Counted from the first letter of the stretch, positions 25,427 to 33,699 are shown. The stretch: 37,215 nt of DNA from Actinomycetes bacterium (GCA_023460175.1 JAEWRC010000210.1:1-37215), one strand, 5' to 3'. The notes: generated from the letters alone by a model not told the origin. A program made the numbers and translations.

Positions 25427-26355
25427 TCCTGGATTTGAGCCCCGAGGCCGACGAGTTCGGCCGACAGGCGCTGCGGGCCTTCGAGTCCGCCGGTGGCGAC
25501 GAGTTGCTGCAGCAGGCCGAGGCGAAGCCCGCCTCGCGTGAGGCGCTGGTGGGCGGGGTGCTGGGCGATCTCGGTGCCTGGGACCTGGAGCCCCGGGTGG
25601 ACTCGGACAGCCTGGAGGCCGCCGCGGCGCTGTGCCGCAGCGCGGGATACTGGGCGCTGCCCTATCCGGTGGCCGAGCGGCTGTCGCGGCCGGCCGCGGG
25701 GGAGGCCGCCGGACTGTTGGTGGTCGCCGAGACCAACCCGTCGGCCCCCGTCGTGGGGGTGCGGCTGCCGTGGACGGCCGTCACGCTGTCGGGACAGAGC
25801 CGCAGCGTGGTCGGTACCTCGGCGGCCCGGCCCGGGTTCGTCGCCGAGTTGGAGCTGTCCTCCACCACTGCGGAGACGCCCGACGACGTCGCGCTCGGGC
25901 TGGTGCTGCCGTGCTGGACGCTGCTCGGAATGCTGGACCGCGCACTGGCGTTGACCATCGACCACGTCCGGCTGCGTCAGCAGTTCGGTCAGCCGCTCTC
26001 GAAGTTCCAGAGCGTGCAGTTCCAGCTCACCGACGCCGAAGTGGAACGCGGTGGGCTCGAGATCCTGGCCAAGCACGCGCTGTGGAGCGTCGGCCCGTCG
26101 TCGGGCACGTCGGCCGCCGAGGCGCTCGATGATGCGCTGGCCCTGCGGATGGCCGCCATCGAGGCGGCCGAGGTGGTGTTCCGGGTCTGCCACCAACTGC
26201 ACGGCGCGGTCGGGTTCTGCGACGAGACGACGCTGTCGTGGCTGTCGCGATACAGCCAGCCGTTGCGGCGCCTGCCCTTCGGGCTGTCGGCGACCCGCGA
26301 TCTGCTCACCGCCCGCGTCGACCGGCGCGGGCTGACCGGGCTGTACGCGGGATGA
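25423..26355 (+). CDS. Acyl-CoA dehydrogenase, short subunit of pair 1
   Basis: 310 aa, well short of the usual 380. The N-terminal helices are degenerate and the SEPxAGSD beta-domain motif is absent, whereas the C-terminal domain keeps VRLRQQFGQPLSKFQSVQFQLTDAE and CHQLHGAVGF (FAD ADP-binding region). The lack of a full beta-domain means it probably cannot act alone and forms a heterotetramer with the preceding subunit, as known for the mycobacterial FadE pairs. It starts with ATG in an ATGA overlap and ends in another, so the stoichiometry may be set by coupling. Substrate inference follows the partner. Confidence 0.85.
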   Translation: MILDLSPEADEFGRQALRAFESAGGDELLQQAEAKPASREALVGGVLGDLGAWDLEPRVDSDSLEAAAALCRSAGYWALPYPVAERLSRPAAGEAAGLLVVAETNPSAPVVGVRLPWTAVTLSGQSRSVVGTSAARPGFVAELELSSTTAETPDDVALGLVLPCWTLLGMLDRALALTIDHVRLRQQFGQPLSKFQSVQFQLTDAEVERGGLEILAKHALWSVGPSSGTSAAEALDDALALRMAAIEAAEVVFRVCHQLHGAVGFCDETTLSWLSRYSQPLRRLPFGLSATRDLLTARVDRRGLTGLYAG

Positions 26356-27518
26356 GCGACCTGGGCGAGTTCCGAAACCGGGTGCGGGACTGGTGCGCGG
26401 CGAACGTCCCGACCGACTGGCGCCGGGAACAGGAGGCGGTCACCGAGGCGGAATTCGTTGCCTTCCAGAAGGACTGGTTCGCCACCCTGCACGGGGCCGG
26501 CTACGCGGTGCCGCACTGGCCCGCCGAGTGGGGCGGCGGCATGTCCGTAGCCGAGCAGGTGATCCTGTACCAGGAACTGGCGGCCCACGACGCGCCGCGA
26601 CTGGTGCTGGCCTTCGTCGGCATCCACCACGCGGCGTCGACGCTGCTGGTCGCCGGCACCGAGGAGCAGCGGCAGCGCCACCTGCCGGCGATCCTGGACG
26701 GGCAGATCTGGGTGCAGGGGTTCTCCGAACCCGAGGCCGGCTCCGATCTGGCCGCGTTGCGCACCACCGCGCGCCGGGTGGGCGAGAACTTCGTGGTCAA
26801 CGGGCAGAAGGTGTGGGCCAGCGGCGGTGCGCACGCGGACTGGTGCCTGCTGCTGGCGCGGACCGATCCGGAAGCGCCCAAGCGAAAGGGCATTTCGTAC
26901 TTCCTGATGGACATGACGAGCCCGGGCATCGAGGTGCGGCCCATCCGCAATGCCATCGGCGAGTCGCACTTCTGCGAGATCTTCCTCAACGATGTGGAGA
27001 TCCCCGCGGCCAACCTGGTGGGCGCCGAGAACGCCGGCTGGCAGGTCGCGCAGGCGACCCTGGGCGCCGAGCGTGGGATGACCATGCTCGAACTCGCCGA
27101 ACGGCTGGGTAACGCCGGCTTCCGCTGGCTGGTCGAGGCGTGCCGCGACAACCCGGATTCCCGGGTGCAGGATCAGGTCAGCGCGTTCGAGATCGAGATC
27201 GCCGGGTTGCGCGGAATGTGCCGGGAGTTGGTGGAGCGCAGCGAGGCCGGGACCGCTGGCGCCGCCGATGCCTCCATCGTGAAGCTGTTCTACAGCGAAT
27301 TGCTGCAGCGGATGACCGACTTCGGGGTGCAGATCGGCGGGGTCCAGGCACACACCGTGCTGACCAAGCCGACGTCGAGCGGCTGGGAATCCGGCGCCTG
27401 GGTGCTGGACTTCATCGGGTCGTGGGAGTGGACCATCCCCGGGGGTGCCAGCGAGATCCAGCGCAACATCATCGCCGAGCGCGGCCTGGGGCTGCCGCGG
27501 GAACCGAGTGTGCAGTGA
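26352..27518 (+). CDS. Acyl-CoA dehydrogenase, long subunit of pair 2
   Basis: 388 aa. Full-length enzyme with QGFSEPEAGSDLAALRTTA (122-140), GQKVWASGGAHADW and WTIPGGASEIQRN. The MCAD-type Glu position is Gly here, and the base is probably E240 in LGAERGMTML, the isovaleryl-type position. ATGA overlap with the preceding gene, GTGA overlap with the next, so it forms the second long/short pair. Two such pairs side by side suggest two successive dehydrogenations, or two chain lengths (inference). Confidence 0.9.
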   Translation: MSDLGEFRNRVRDWCAANVPTDWRREQEAVTEAEFVAFQKDWFATLHGAGYAVPHWPAEWGGGMSVAEQVILYQELAAHDAPRLVLAFVGIHHAASTLLVAGTEEQRQRHLPAILDGQIWVQGFSEPEAGSDLAALRTTARRVGENFVVNGQKVWASGGAHADWCLLLARTDPEAPKRKGISYFLMDMTSPGIEVRPIRNAIGESHFCEIFLNDVEIPAANLVGAENAGWQVAQATLGAERGMTMLELAERLGNAGFRWLVEACRDNPDSRVQDQVSAFEIEIAGLRGMCRELVERSEAGTAGAADASIVKLFYSELLQRMTDFGVQIGGVQAHTVLTKPTSSGWESGAWVLDFIGSWEWTIPGGASEIQRNIIAERGLGLPREPSVQ

Positions 27519-28564
27519 CCGAATTGGACTTCAGCGAGCTGCACGACGAGCTGCGCGCCGTGGCTGCCGATCTGCTCGGCAAGGAGGCCGACCGCGAGGT
27601 CGGCGCAGCGCTGCTGGCACAGGCAGGCTGGACGGGCCTGGAGATCGGCGAGGAGTTCGGCGGCGCCGGGGCCACCGTCCGGGAGACCGCGGTGATCTGC
27701 CAGGAACTGGGCCGGGCGGCCGCCAACAGCGGCTACCTGGGCGGCACCGTCATCGGGGTCGGTCTGCTGAACCTGCTGCAGCCCAGTGCCCTTCGGGATC
27801 GGTTGCTGACCGAGGTCGCCGAGGGGTCGGCCACGGTGGCGGTCGGGGTCTCGGCCGAGGACCGCGCCGTCGACCCGGTCTGGACCCTGGACGCCGACGG
27901 CCGGTTGAGCGGCTCGGTGCCCTACGTCGTCGACGGTGCCGCCACGTGGCTGCTGGCGCCGGTCACCGGGCCCGACGGCGTTCCGGTCGTCGCCGTGGCG
28001 ACCGACGCGGCCGAGGTGACCGTGGTCGACCAGCCCGTCGTGGACGAGACCCGCACGCTGGCAACGGTGTCCGCCGATCGGGCCGTCGTCGAGATCCTGA
28101 GTTTCAGTGCCGGTTCGGCGGATAACCTGGCGGCGGTCTTGGACCGCGCCTACCTCGGATTGGCCTGCGACAGCCTCGGATTGGCCGAGGCCATGCTGGA
28201 CCTGACGGTGTCCTACCTGGGCGTGCGTCAGCAGTTCGGGCGGCCAATCGGGTCCTTCCAGGCGGTCAAGCACGCCTGCGCCGACATGCTGGTGCAGATC
28301 TCGGTGACACGCCAACTGGTCGGTGCCGCGGTGGCGGCCATCGCCGACGGGGATCCGGGCGCCGGACGGGCGGCCGCCATGGCCAAGGCCTACGCCGGCG
28401 AGATGGCGGTGCAGGTAGCGGGCAAGGCCATGCAGTTGCACGGCGGCATCGGCTACACCTGGGAGGCCGGCGTGCACGCCTACCTGAAGCGGGCCACCTT
28501 GAACCGGGCGCTGTTCGGATCGCCTGCCGCGCATCGACTTCGGCTCACCGAGGACCGTCGCTGA
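27515..28564 (+). CDS. Acyl-CoA dehydrogenase, short subunit of pair 2
   Basis: 349 aa, starts with GTG in a GTGA overlap. The N-terminal domain has LEIGEEFGGAGATVRETAVICQELGRAAA, but the central beta-domain is short and lacks SEPxAGSD. The C-terminal domain is well kept (LGVRQQFGRPIGSFQAVKHACADM; MQLHGGIGYTWEAGVHAYLKRA). It is better preserved than the short subunit of pair 1, and may supply the FAD-binding face of a heterotetramer. It is the last gene of the rightward operon; the 3' region holds a repeated element (28582-28676). Confidence 0.87.
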   Translation: MTELDFSELHDELRAVAADLLGKEADREVGAALLAQAGWTGLEIGEEFGGAGATVRETAVICQELGRAAANSGYLGGTVIGVGLLNLLQPSALRDRLLTEVAEGSATVAVGVSAEDRAVDPVWTLDADGRLSGSVPYVVDGAATWLLAPVTGPDGVPVVAVATDAAEVTVVDQPVVDETRTLATVSADRAVVEILSFSAGSADNLAAVLDRAYLGLACDSLGLAEAMLDLTVSYLGVRQQFGRPIGSFQAVKHACADMLVQISVTRQLVGAAVAAIADGDPGAGRAAAMAKAYAGEMAVQVAGKAMQLHGGIGYTWEAGVHAYLKRATLNRALFGSPAAHRLRLTEDRR

Positions 28565-28687
28565 GGCCAGCCCTGGGTGACGCGAGCGTGCGCAAAACAC
28601 GCAGATTCCTCGGCGTGTCGTCCGCGGACGTGCACGTTCGCGCTATGAGGCAGGGGTCCCCAGCACGTTCGCGCTAGGGGTGGCTGG
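28565..28687. repeat. Intergenic repeat region: 14-bp direct repeat and imperfect inverted repeat
   Basis: No gene. GCACGTTCGCGCTA occurs twice (28632-28645 and 28663-28676), 31 bp apart start to start. The first copy also pairs with GCGAGCGTGC (28582-28591) at 9 of 10 positions, giving a hairpin with a 40-nt loop. It lies at the 3' end of a ten-gene operon and of a convergent gene, so it may end transcription. I recall similar GCGAGCGTGC/GCACGTTCGC elements in other mycobacterial spacers, but cannot check this here. Confidence 0.55.
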
Positions 28688-29434
28688 CTAGAAGACATTG
28701 TCCTTGTGGTTGACGTCGGTCACCAGGCCGCCGTCGACGACGAACTCGGCGCCGGTGGCGAACGACGACTCGTCGCTGACCAGGAACACCACGAACGTCG
28801 ACACCTCCTCGGAGCGGCCGGCCCGACCCAGCGGCGCGGTCACCATGTCCTCGGGGAAATGCTCGGTCATGGGGGTGCGGATGAAGCCTGGATGCACCGA
28901 GTTCACCCGAATGTTGTGCCGGCCCAACTCAAGTGCCGCGGACTTGGCCAGCCCGCGCACCGCCCACTTGGACGCGACGTACGGGTGCACCATGGGGGCG
29001 CCGCGCAGGCCCTCGATCGAGGAGATGTTGATGATCGATCCGTTACCGGCGGCCTTCATCTGACCGACGACGGCCTGCATGCCCAGGAAGGTTCCGGTGA
29101 GGTTGACGTCGATGACCTTCTGCCACTCGGTCATGTCGAACTTGCCGATCTTGCCCAGCGCGACAATGCCGGCGTTGTTCACCAGCGCGGTAAGACCACC
29201 GAAGGCCTCGACCGCCGTCGCCACCGCGGCGTCCCACTGATCGGCCTGAGTGACGTCGAGGTGCGCGTAGCGCGCGGCGTCCCCGAGCTCGGCGGCCAGG
29301 GCCGAACCGGGTTCGTCGAGAATGTCGCCGATAACCACCTTGGCGCCCTCGGCGACCAGCATCCGCGCGTGCGCCGCACCCATGCCCTGTGCTCCGCCGC
29401 TGATCAGTACCACTTTTCCGGTCACGCGTCCCAT
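28688..29434 (-). CDS. SDR similar to 3alpha,20beta-hydroxysteroid dehydrogenase (FabG3/Rv2002 type)
   Basis: 248 aa. TGKVVLISGGAQGMGAAHARMLVAEGAKVVIGDILDE, HLDVTQADQW, NNAGI, SIINISSIEGL, Y152-x3-K156 and GAEFVVDGG match my memory of M. tuberculosis FabG3 (Rv2002), which interconverts 3alpha- and 20beta-hydroxysteroids. I take the assignment as probable, not certain. The start is ATG 29434; TAACCT on the minus strand ends 8 nt before it, so the gene may be leaderless. A KstR-type box at 29469-29482 lies in its -35 region and between it and the divergent dehydrogenase gene, supporting a role in steroid catabolism. Confidence 0.82.
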   Translation of the reverse strand: MGRVTGKVVLISGGAQGMGAAHARMLVAEGAKVVIGDILDEPGSALAAELGDAARYAHLDVTQADQWDAAVATAVEAFGGLTALVNNAGIVALGKIGKFDMTEWQKVIDVNLTGTFLGMQAVVGQMKAAGNGSIINISSIEGLRGAPMVHPYVASKWAVRGLAKSAALELGRHNIRVNSVHPGFIRTPMTEHFPEDMVTAPLGRAGRSEEVSTFVVFLVSDESSFATGAEFVVDGGLVTDVNHKDNVF

Positions 29435-29442
29435 GGGGCGTC

Positions 29443-29448
29443 AGGTTA
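29443..29448 (-). promoter_or_regulatory. Candidate leaderless -10 box (TAACCT) for the steroid-type SDR
   Basis: TAACCT on the minus strand fits TANNNT and ends 8 nt before the ATG at 29434. The KstR-type box begins 20 bp further upstream, over the -35 region. Confidence 0.45.
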
Positions 29449-29465
29449 CCGCACACCGCGCCACA

Positions 29466-29485
29466 AATTAGAACCTGTTCCAATT
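29466..29485. promoter_or_regulatory. KstR-type operator (TAGAACCTGTTCCA core)
   Basis: The 14-bp core at 29469-29482 fits the published KstR consensus TnnAACnnGTTnnA at every fixed position. The symmetry extends to AATT-a-GAAC-ct-GTTC-c-AATT over 20 bp. It lies between two divergent genes, so one repressor could control both the SDR (28688) and the dehydrogenase operon (29538). KstR is the TetR-type repressor of cholesterol catabolism in mycobacteria; its own gene is not in this window. Confidence 0.75.
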
Positions 29486-29537
29486 TTGACCGAAACCGCG
29501 CATACTGCCTGCAGACCGCCACCCGTGAGGAGATCGA

Positions 29538-30617
29538 ATGACCATCCGCGTCGCGCTGTTCGGCACCGGAAACTGCGGCCGGTTGGCGCTGATCCAACTG
29601 ATCGAGGATCCGCGCTTCGAGCTGACCGCCGTCGGGGTCTCCGGCGAGGAGAAGGTGGGCAAGGACGCCGGCGAACTCGCGGGACTGGACGTGACCACCG
29701 GGGTCGCGGCGACGCTCGGGCTCGAAGCCGCGCTGGCTACCAAACCGGACTGCCTGGTCTACTGCGCGATGGGCGACACCCGGCCGGTCGAGGCCACCGC
29801 CGACGTGATGACGGCGCTGGCCGCCGGGATCAACGTCGTGGGCTCGGCTCCCGTCACGTTGCAGTACCCGTGGGGATTCGTGCCGGACAAGGCCATCGAT
29901 CGGCTGGAAGAGGCTGCGCGCCAGGGTAACTCCAGCATCTTCATCACCGGGGTGGACCCGGGGTTCGTCACCGACCTGATCCCGTTCGCGTTCGCGAGCA
30001 CGTGTCAGCGCATCGAGCAGATCCGCACGATGGAGATCGCCGACTACGCCTCCTACGACGGCAAGGAGGTGATGTTCGACGTCATGGGGTTCGGTAACGA
30101 GATCGGTGAACTGCCAATACTGTTCCAGCCCGGCGTGCTGTCACTGGCCTGGGGCACCGCGATCCGCCAGCTCGCCGCGGGCCTCGGTGTCGAGGTGGAC
30201 GAGATCACCGACGCCGTCGAACAGGAACCCGCCCCCGAGGACCTCGACGTGGCCGTCGGCCGCATCAAGAAGGGCACCGTCGCCGCGCTGCGCTTCGAGA
30301 TCCGCGGCCTGGTCGGCGGCCACCCCGCGATCGTCGTCGAGCACATCACCCGGCTGCGGGAAGACCTGCGGCCCGATTGGGCGCAACCCGCCCAGCCGGG
30401 CGGCTCCTACCGGGTCGAGATCACCGGCGAGCCGTCGTATGCCGTCGACATCTGCCCGAGCAGCAGCCGCGGCGACCACAACTACGCCGCGATCCTGGCC
30501 GCCGCCGGCCGGATCGTCAACGCCATCCCCGATGTCGTCACGGCCGTGCCGGGGCTACACACCACGCTGGACCTGCCGCTGGGCACCGGCAAGGGTGTCT
30601 ACCGGGCGCCGGCCTGA
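29538..30617 (+). CDS. DapB-like NAD(P)-dependent dehydrogenase
   Basis: 359 aa. An N-terminal Rossmann fold (VALFGTGNCGRLALIQLIEDPRFELTAVGV) precedes a domain with PDCLVYCAMGDTRPVEATADVM, as in the dihydrodipicolinate reductase-like proteins that are common in mycobacteria, some of which act on amines. It is longer than true DapB (about 245 aa) and far from any lysine gene, so lysine synthesis is unlikely. The C-terminal domain includes VVEHITRLREDLRPDW. Substrate unknown; the KstR box upstream points to steroid-related metabolism. GAGGAG precedes the ATG. The transporter gene follows after 41 bp. Confidence 0.7.
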   Translation: MTIRVALFGTGNCGRLALIQLIEDPRFELTAVGVSGEEKVGKDAGELAGLDVTTGVAATLGLEAALATKPDCLVYCAMGDTRPVEATADVMTALAAGINVVGSAPVTLQYPWGFVPDKAIDRLEEAARQGNSSIFITGVDPGFVTDLIPFAFASTCQRIEQIRTMEIADYASYDGKEVMFDVMGFGNEIGELPILFQPGVLSLAWGTAIRQLAAGLGVEVDEITDAVEQEPAPEDLDVAVGRIKKGTVAALRFEIRGLVGGHPAIVVEHITRLREDLRPDWAQPAQPGGSYRVEITGEPSYAVDICPSSSRGDHNYAAILAAAGRIVNAIPDVVTAVPGLHTTLDLPLGTGKGVYRAPA

Positions 30618-30658
30618 CTTTGTAAACTGCCTTCTCGGACAGCGAGAGGGTGGTTTTC

Positions 30659-31951
30659 ATGACGCAGGTCGGCGACGCGGACACGGTGACGCTGCGCAAG
30701 GTGATCACCGGGGCGTCCATCGGGAACGCCGTCGAATGGTTCGACTTCGCCATCTACGGCTTCCTGGCGACGTTCATCGCGGCCAACTTCTTCCCGGAGG
30801 GCAACGACACCGCGGCGCTGCTGAACACCTTCGCGATCTTCGCCGCGGCGTTCCTGCTGCGGCCGCTGGGCGGGTTCGTCTTCGGCCCGCTCGGCGACCG
30901 GATCGGCCGGCACCGCGTGCTGGCGCTGGTGATCCTGCTGATGTCGGCGGCCACCCTGGCCATCGGTCTGCTGCCCACCTACGAGGCGATCGGGATCGCC
31001 GCGCCGCTGCTGTTGCTGCTGATGCGGTGTCTGCAGGGCTTCTCCGCAGGCGGCGAATACGGCGGCGGCGCGGTGTATCTGGCCGAGTTCGCCGAGGACC
31101 GCACCCGCGGCCGCACCATCACGTTCATGGTGTGGTCGGGGGTGCTGGGCTTTCTGCTCGGCTCCATCACCGTCACGCTGCTGGAGGCGGGGTTGTCCGC
31201 GGAGGCCATGAACACCTACGGCTGGCGGATCCCGTTCCTGATCGCGGGCCCGCTGGGGTTGGTGGGCCTCTACATCCGGCTGAAGCTGGACGACACCCCG
31301 GAGTTCAAGGAACTCAGCGCGAACGACGAGATCGCGAGTTCGCCGCTGCGGGAATCCATTCGGACGTCGTGGCGGCAGATCCTGCAGGTCATCGGGATGT
31401 TCGTCATCTTCAACGTCGGCTACTACGTGGTGTTCGCCTACCTGCCCACCTACTTCATCCGGACCCTGGAGTTCTCCGAGACCGGCGCCTTCATCTCGAT
31501 CACCGCGGCCTGCCTGGTGGCCATCGTGCTGATCCTGCCGTTGGCCGCGCTGTCGGACCGGATCGGCCGGCGGCCCATGCTGATCGCGGGGTCGGTGGGC
31601 TTCGCGGTGTTCGCCTATCCGCTGTTCCTGCTGCTGAATTCGGGATCGCTGGCCGCGGCCATCGCCGCGCACATCGGGTTGGCGGTCATCGAGTGCATCT
31701 ACATCTCGGTGGCGGTGTCGGCGGGTGTGGAGATGTTCGCGACCCGGGTCCGCTACAGCGGCTTCGGGGTGGGCTACAACCTGTGCGTCGCGGTGTTCGG
31801 CGGCACCACGCCCTACATCGTCACCTGGTTGACGGCGTCCACCGAGAATGCGATCGCCCCAGCGTATTACATCGTGGTGGCCGCGGTGATCTCGTTGGTG
31901 ACCGTGCTGACCGTACGGGAGACCGCCGGCCGTCCACTGGTGACCGCCTGA
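30659..31951 (+). CDS. MFS transporter, metabolite:H+ symporter (MHS) family
   Basis: 430 aa, 12 predicted membrane helices. The N-terminus ITGASIGNAVEWFDFAIYGFLATFIAANFF and the loop GPLGDRIGRHRVL are MHS signatures (the proline/betaine and shikimate transporter branch); CLQGFSAGGEYGGGAVYLAEFA is the family's helix-4 motif. It would import a carboxylate or small amphipathic solute across the inner membrane by proton symport. It shares the KstR-controlled unit with the DapB-like gene. ATG 30659 is chosen because GAGAGGG (30644-30650) lies 8 nt upstream; the in-frame GTG at 30650 overlaps that site. Substrate unknown. Confidence 0.88.
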   Translation: MTQVGDADTVTLRKVITGASIGNAVEWFDFAIYGFLATFIAANFFPEGNDTAALLNTFAIFAAAFLLRPLGGFVFGPLGDRIGRHRVLALVILLMSAATLAIGLLPTYEAIGIAAPLLLLLMRCLQGFSAGGEYGGGAVYLAEFAEDRTRGRTITFMVWSGVLGFLLGSITVTLLEAGLSAEAMNTYGWRIPFLIAGPLGLVGLYIRLKLDDTPEFKELSANDEIASSPLRESIRTSWRQILQVIGMFVIFNVGYYVVFAYLPTYFIRTLEFSETGAFISITAACLVAIVLILPLAALSDRIGRRPMLIAGSVGFAVFAYPLFLLLNSGSLAAAIAAHIGLAVIECIYISVAVSAGVEMFATRVRYSGFGVGYNLCVAVFGGTTPYIVTWLTASTENAIAPAYYIVVAAVISLVTVLTVRETAGRPLVTA

Positions 31952-31958
31952 TCCCGCG

Positions 31959-32017
31959 CCGAGAAGTAGCGCGATGCCTCCGGCTCTCAAGCGATGTGTA
32001 CGGAAGCTACTTCTCGG
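31959..32017. terminator. Inverted repeat with 12-bp perfect arms between convergent genes
   Basis: CCGAGAAGTAGC (31959-31970) and GCTACTTCTCGG (32006-32017) are exact inverse complements around a 35-nt loop. The right arm covers the stop codon of the convergent acyl-CoA ligase gene (32007-32009). No U-tract, and the loop is long for an intrinsic terminator, so it may be a dispersed mycobacterial hairpin element placed where transcripts meet. Confidence 0.5.
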
Positions 32018-33674
32018 TGGTCTCCATCGTCTCGGTGGCGACCGACTTGGCCCAGCGGTAGTCGGCCTTACCCGCCGGTGAGCGCACCACCTTGTCGGTG
32101 CGGATGAAGCTCTTGGGCACCTTGTAGCGGGCGATGCTGCGGCTGCAGGTCGCCACGAGTTCCTCGTCGGTGGCCGACTTGCCCTCGGCGAGTTGCACCA
32201 CGGCCACCACCTCGGAGCCCCAGCGCTCCGACGGCCGACCGACCACCACGACGTCGTAGATGTGCGGATGCGCCGCGACGGCCCGCTCGACCTCCTCGGC
32301 GAAGATCTTCTCGCCGCCGGAGTTGATGGTCACCGAATCCCGGCCGAGCAACTCGATGCGCCCGTCGTCGAGGTAGCGGGCCTTGTCGCCGGGCACCGAC
32401 CACCGCACGCCGTCGATAGTGGGGAAGGTGCGCGCGGTCTTGGCCTCGTCGCCGAGGTAGCCCAGCGGGATGATGTCGCGCCGGGCCAGCCAGCCCTCCT
32501 CGCCGCCGCCCGGGGTCAGCACTCGGTCGTAGTCGACGGTGACCACGGCGGTGTCGGCTTGCGGGTTGAACACCGCCGACGGCACCTCGTCGCTGGCCAC
32601 GGTGTTCATCTGCTGACCGGCCTCCGAGGAACCGACCGCGTCGAGCAGCAGCACGTGCGGCAGCGCCGCGCGGATCCGGTCGCGCACCCCCGGCGACATC
32701 GGCGCGCCGCCATTGGTCACCGAGATCAGACACGACAGGTCGTAGTCGCCGGCCTCGATCTCGTCGATCAGCGGCCGGGCCATCGCGTCGCCGACGACGG
32801 GGATGCTCAGTACCTTCTCGCGCTCCACCAGCCGCAAGATGTCGGCCACCTGCAGCCGCTCCACATCGTCGGGGACGACGATCCGCCCGCCCATGGTGAT
32901 GATGTTGTAGGCCGCCCACTGCGCGGCGCCGTGCATGAACGGCGGCAGCATCAGGATCGACATCGCGCCGCCGGTGGACTTGGCGCGTTCGGCCAGTTCC
33001 GCGTAGGACCCCAGCGGGATGTCGCTGCCGAAAGGCCGGCCGCCCATCGCCGAAATGAAGATGTCGTGCTGCCGCCACAGCACGCCCTTGGGCATGCCGG
33101 TGGTGCCGCCGGTGTAGAGCACGTAGAGGTCGTCGGCGGTGGGTTCAGGCAGGCCGGCCTCGGGAGCCGGTGTGCCGGTGATGGATTCGTAGTCGACGGC
33201 ACCGGGCAGCAGATCGTTGCCGGATTCGTCGGCGACCTGGATGAGCACCCGTAGATCCGGCAGTCGATCGCGGATGGCGGCCACCCGCGGCGCGAACTCG
33301 GCGTTGTACACCAGCGCGGTGGCCTTGCTGTCGTTGAGGAGATACACCAGCTCCTCGTCGACGTAGCGGTAGCTGACGTTGAACGGCGCCACCCGCGCGC
33401 GGTAGCCGGCGATCATGGCCTCGAGGTACTCGTTGCCGTTGCGCAGGTACAGCCCCAGGTGGTCCTGGCCGCTCTCGTGGCCGCGCAGTTGGTCACGCTC
33501 GGTGTGGCAGCCCAGCCCTTGGGCGGCCAGGTGGTGTGCCACGCCGTCGATGCGCGCCTTGCCCTCGCGGTAGGTGAACCGCTTGTCGCGCCAGACCAGG
33601 AACTCCTGCTCCGGCAGTTCGTCGGCCACGGTGGCGAACACCGTCGAGAGATCGAAGTCCACCTGGTCGCTCAT
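32007..33674 (-). CDS. Acyl-CoA ligase, steroid-catabolism FadD19-like
   Basis: 555 aa, class I adenylate-forming. The P-loop is LYTGGTTGMPKGVLW (186-200), with GG in place of the usual SG, as I recall for FadD19/FadD17 steroid ligases. The catalytic Lys is in SPAGKADYRWAK near the end. VVGDAMARPLIDEIEAGDYDLS and DSIGSSE-like DAVGSSEAG also fit that group. An insert at about 53-70 (GLGCHTERDQLRGHESGQDH) is present. ATG 33674 is preceded by TAGATT, 6 nt upstream, so it is probably leaderless, and a perfect KstR box overlaps that -10. It would activate a steroid side-chain or ring-derived acid (inference). It converges on the transporter. Confidence 0.88.
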   Translation of the reverse strand: MSDQVDFDLSTVFATVADELPEQEFLVWRDKRFTYREGKARIDGVAHHLAAQGLGCHTERDQLRGHESGQDHLGLYLRNGNEYLEAMIAGYRARVAPFNVSYRYVDEELVYLLNDSKATALVYNAEFAPRVAAIRDRLPDLRVLIQVADESGNDLLPGAVDYESITGTPAPEAGLPEPTADDLYVLYTGGTTGMPKGVLWRQHDIFISAMGGRPFGSDIPLGSYAELAERAKSTGGAMSILMLPPFMHGAAQWAAYNIITMGGRIVVPDDVERLQVADILRLVEREKVLSIPVVGDAMARPLIDEIEAGDYDLSCLISVTNGGAPMSPGVRDRIRAALPHVLLLDAVGSSEAGQQMNTVASDEVPSAVFNPQADTAVVTVDYDRVLTPGGGEEGWLARRDIIPLGYLGDEAKTARTFPTIDGVRWSVPGDKARYLDDGRIELLGRDSVTINSGGEKIFAEEVERAVAAHPHIYDVVVVGRPSERWGSEVVAVVQLAEGKSATDEELVATCSRSIARYKVPKSFIRTDKVVRSPAGKADYRWAKSVATETMETTEK

Positions 33675-33680
33675 GCGTCC

Positions 33681-33686
33681 AATCTA
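33681..33686 (-). promoter_or_regulatory. Candidate leaderless -10 box (TAGATT) for the FadD19-like gene
   Basis: TAGATT on the minus strand fits TANNNT, with 6 nt to the ATG at 33674. It overlaps the left end of the KstR palindrome, so repressor would cover the -10 directly. Confidence 0.5.
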
Positions 33687-33699
33687 GAACACGTTCTAG
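33684..33699. promoter_or_regulatory. KstR operator, perfect 16-bp palindrome CTAGAACACGTTCTAG
   Basis: It matches TnnAACnnGTTnnA exactly and is fully symmetric, with the CA-CG centre typical of strong KstR sites. It lies 9 bp before the FadD19-like gene and about 120 bp before the DUF1330 gene, so it may govern either or both. No other protein is needed to explain the spacing to the -10. Confidence 0.8.

Noticed and set aside
24278..28564. Short dehydrogenase genes as decayed pseudogenes
   Set aside because: Both are intact frames with start overlaps and kept C-terminal motifs, matching the known short subunits of heteromeric FadE enzymes.
28632..28676. CRISPR-like repeats
   Set aside because: Only two 14-bp copies with 17 bp between them, no cas gene, and one arm is part of a hairpin.
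30599..31990. Open frame of 463 codons on the minus strand over the transporter
   Set aside because: Glu/Arg/His/Gln-rich shadow of a 12-helix membrane protein whose own frame has clear MHS motifs.
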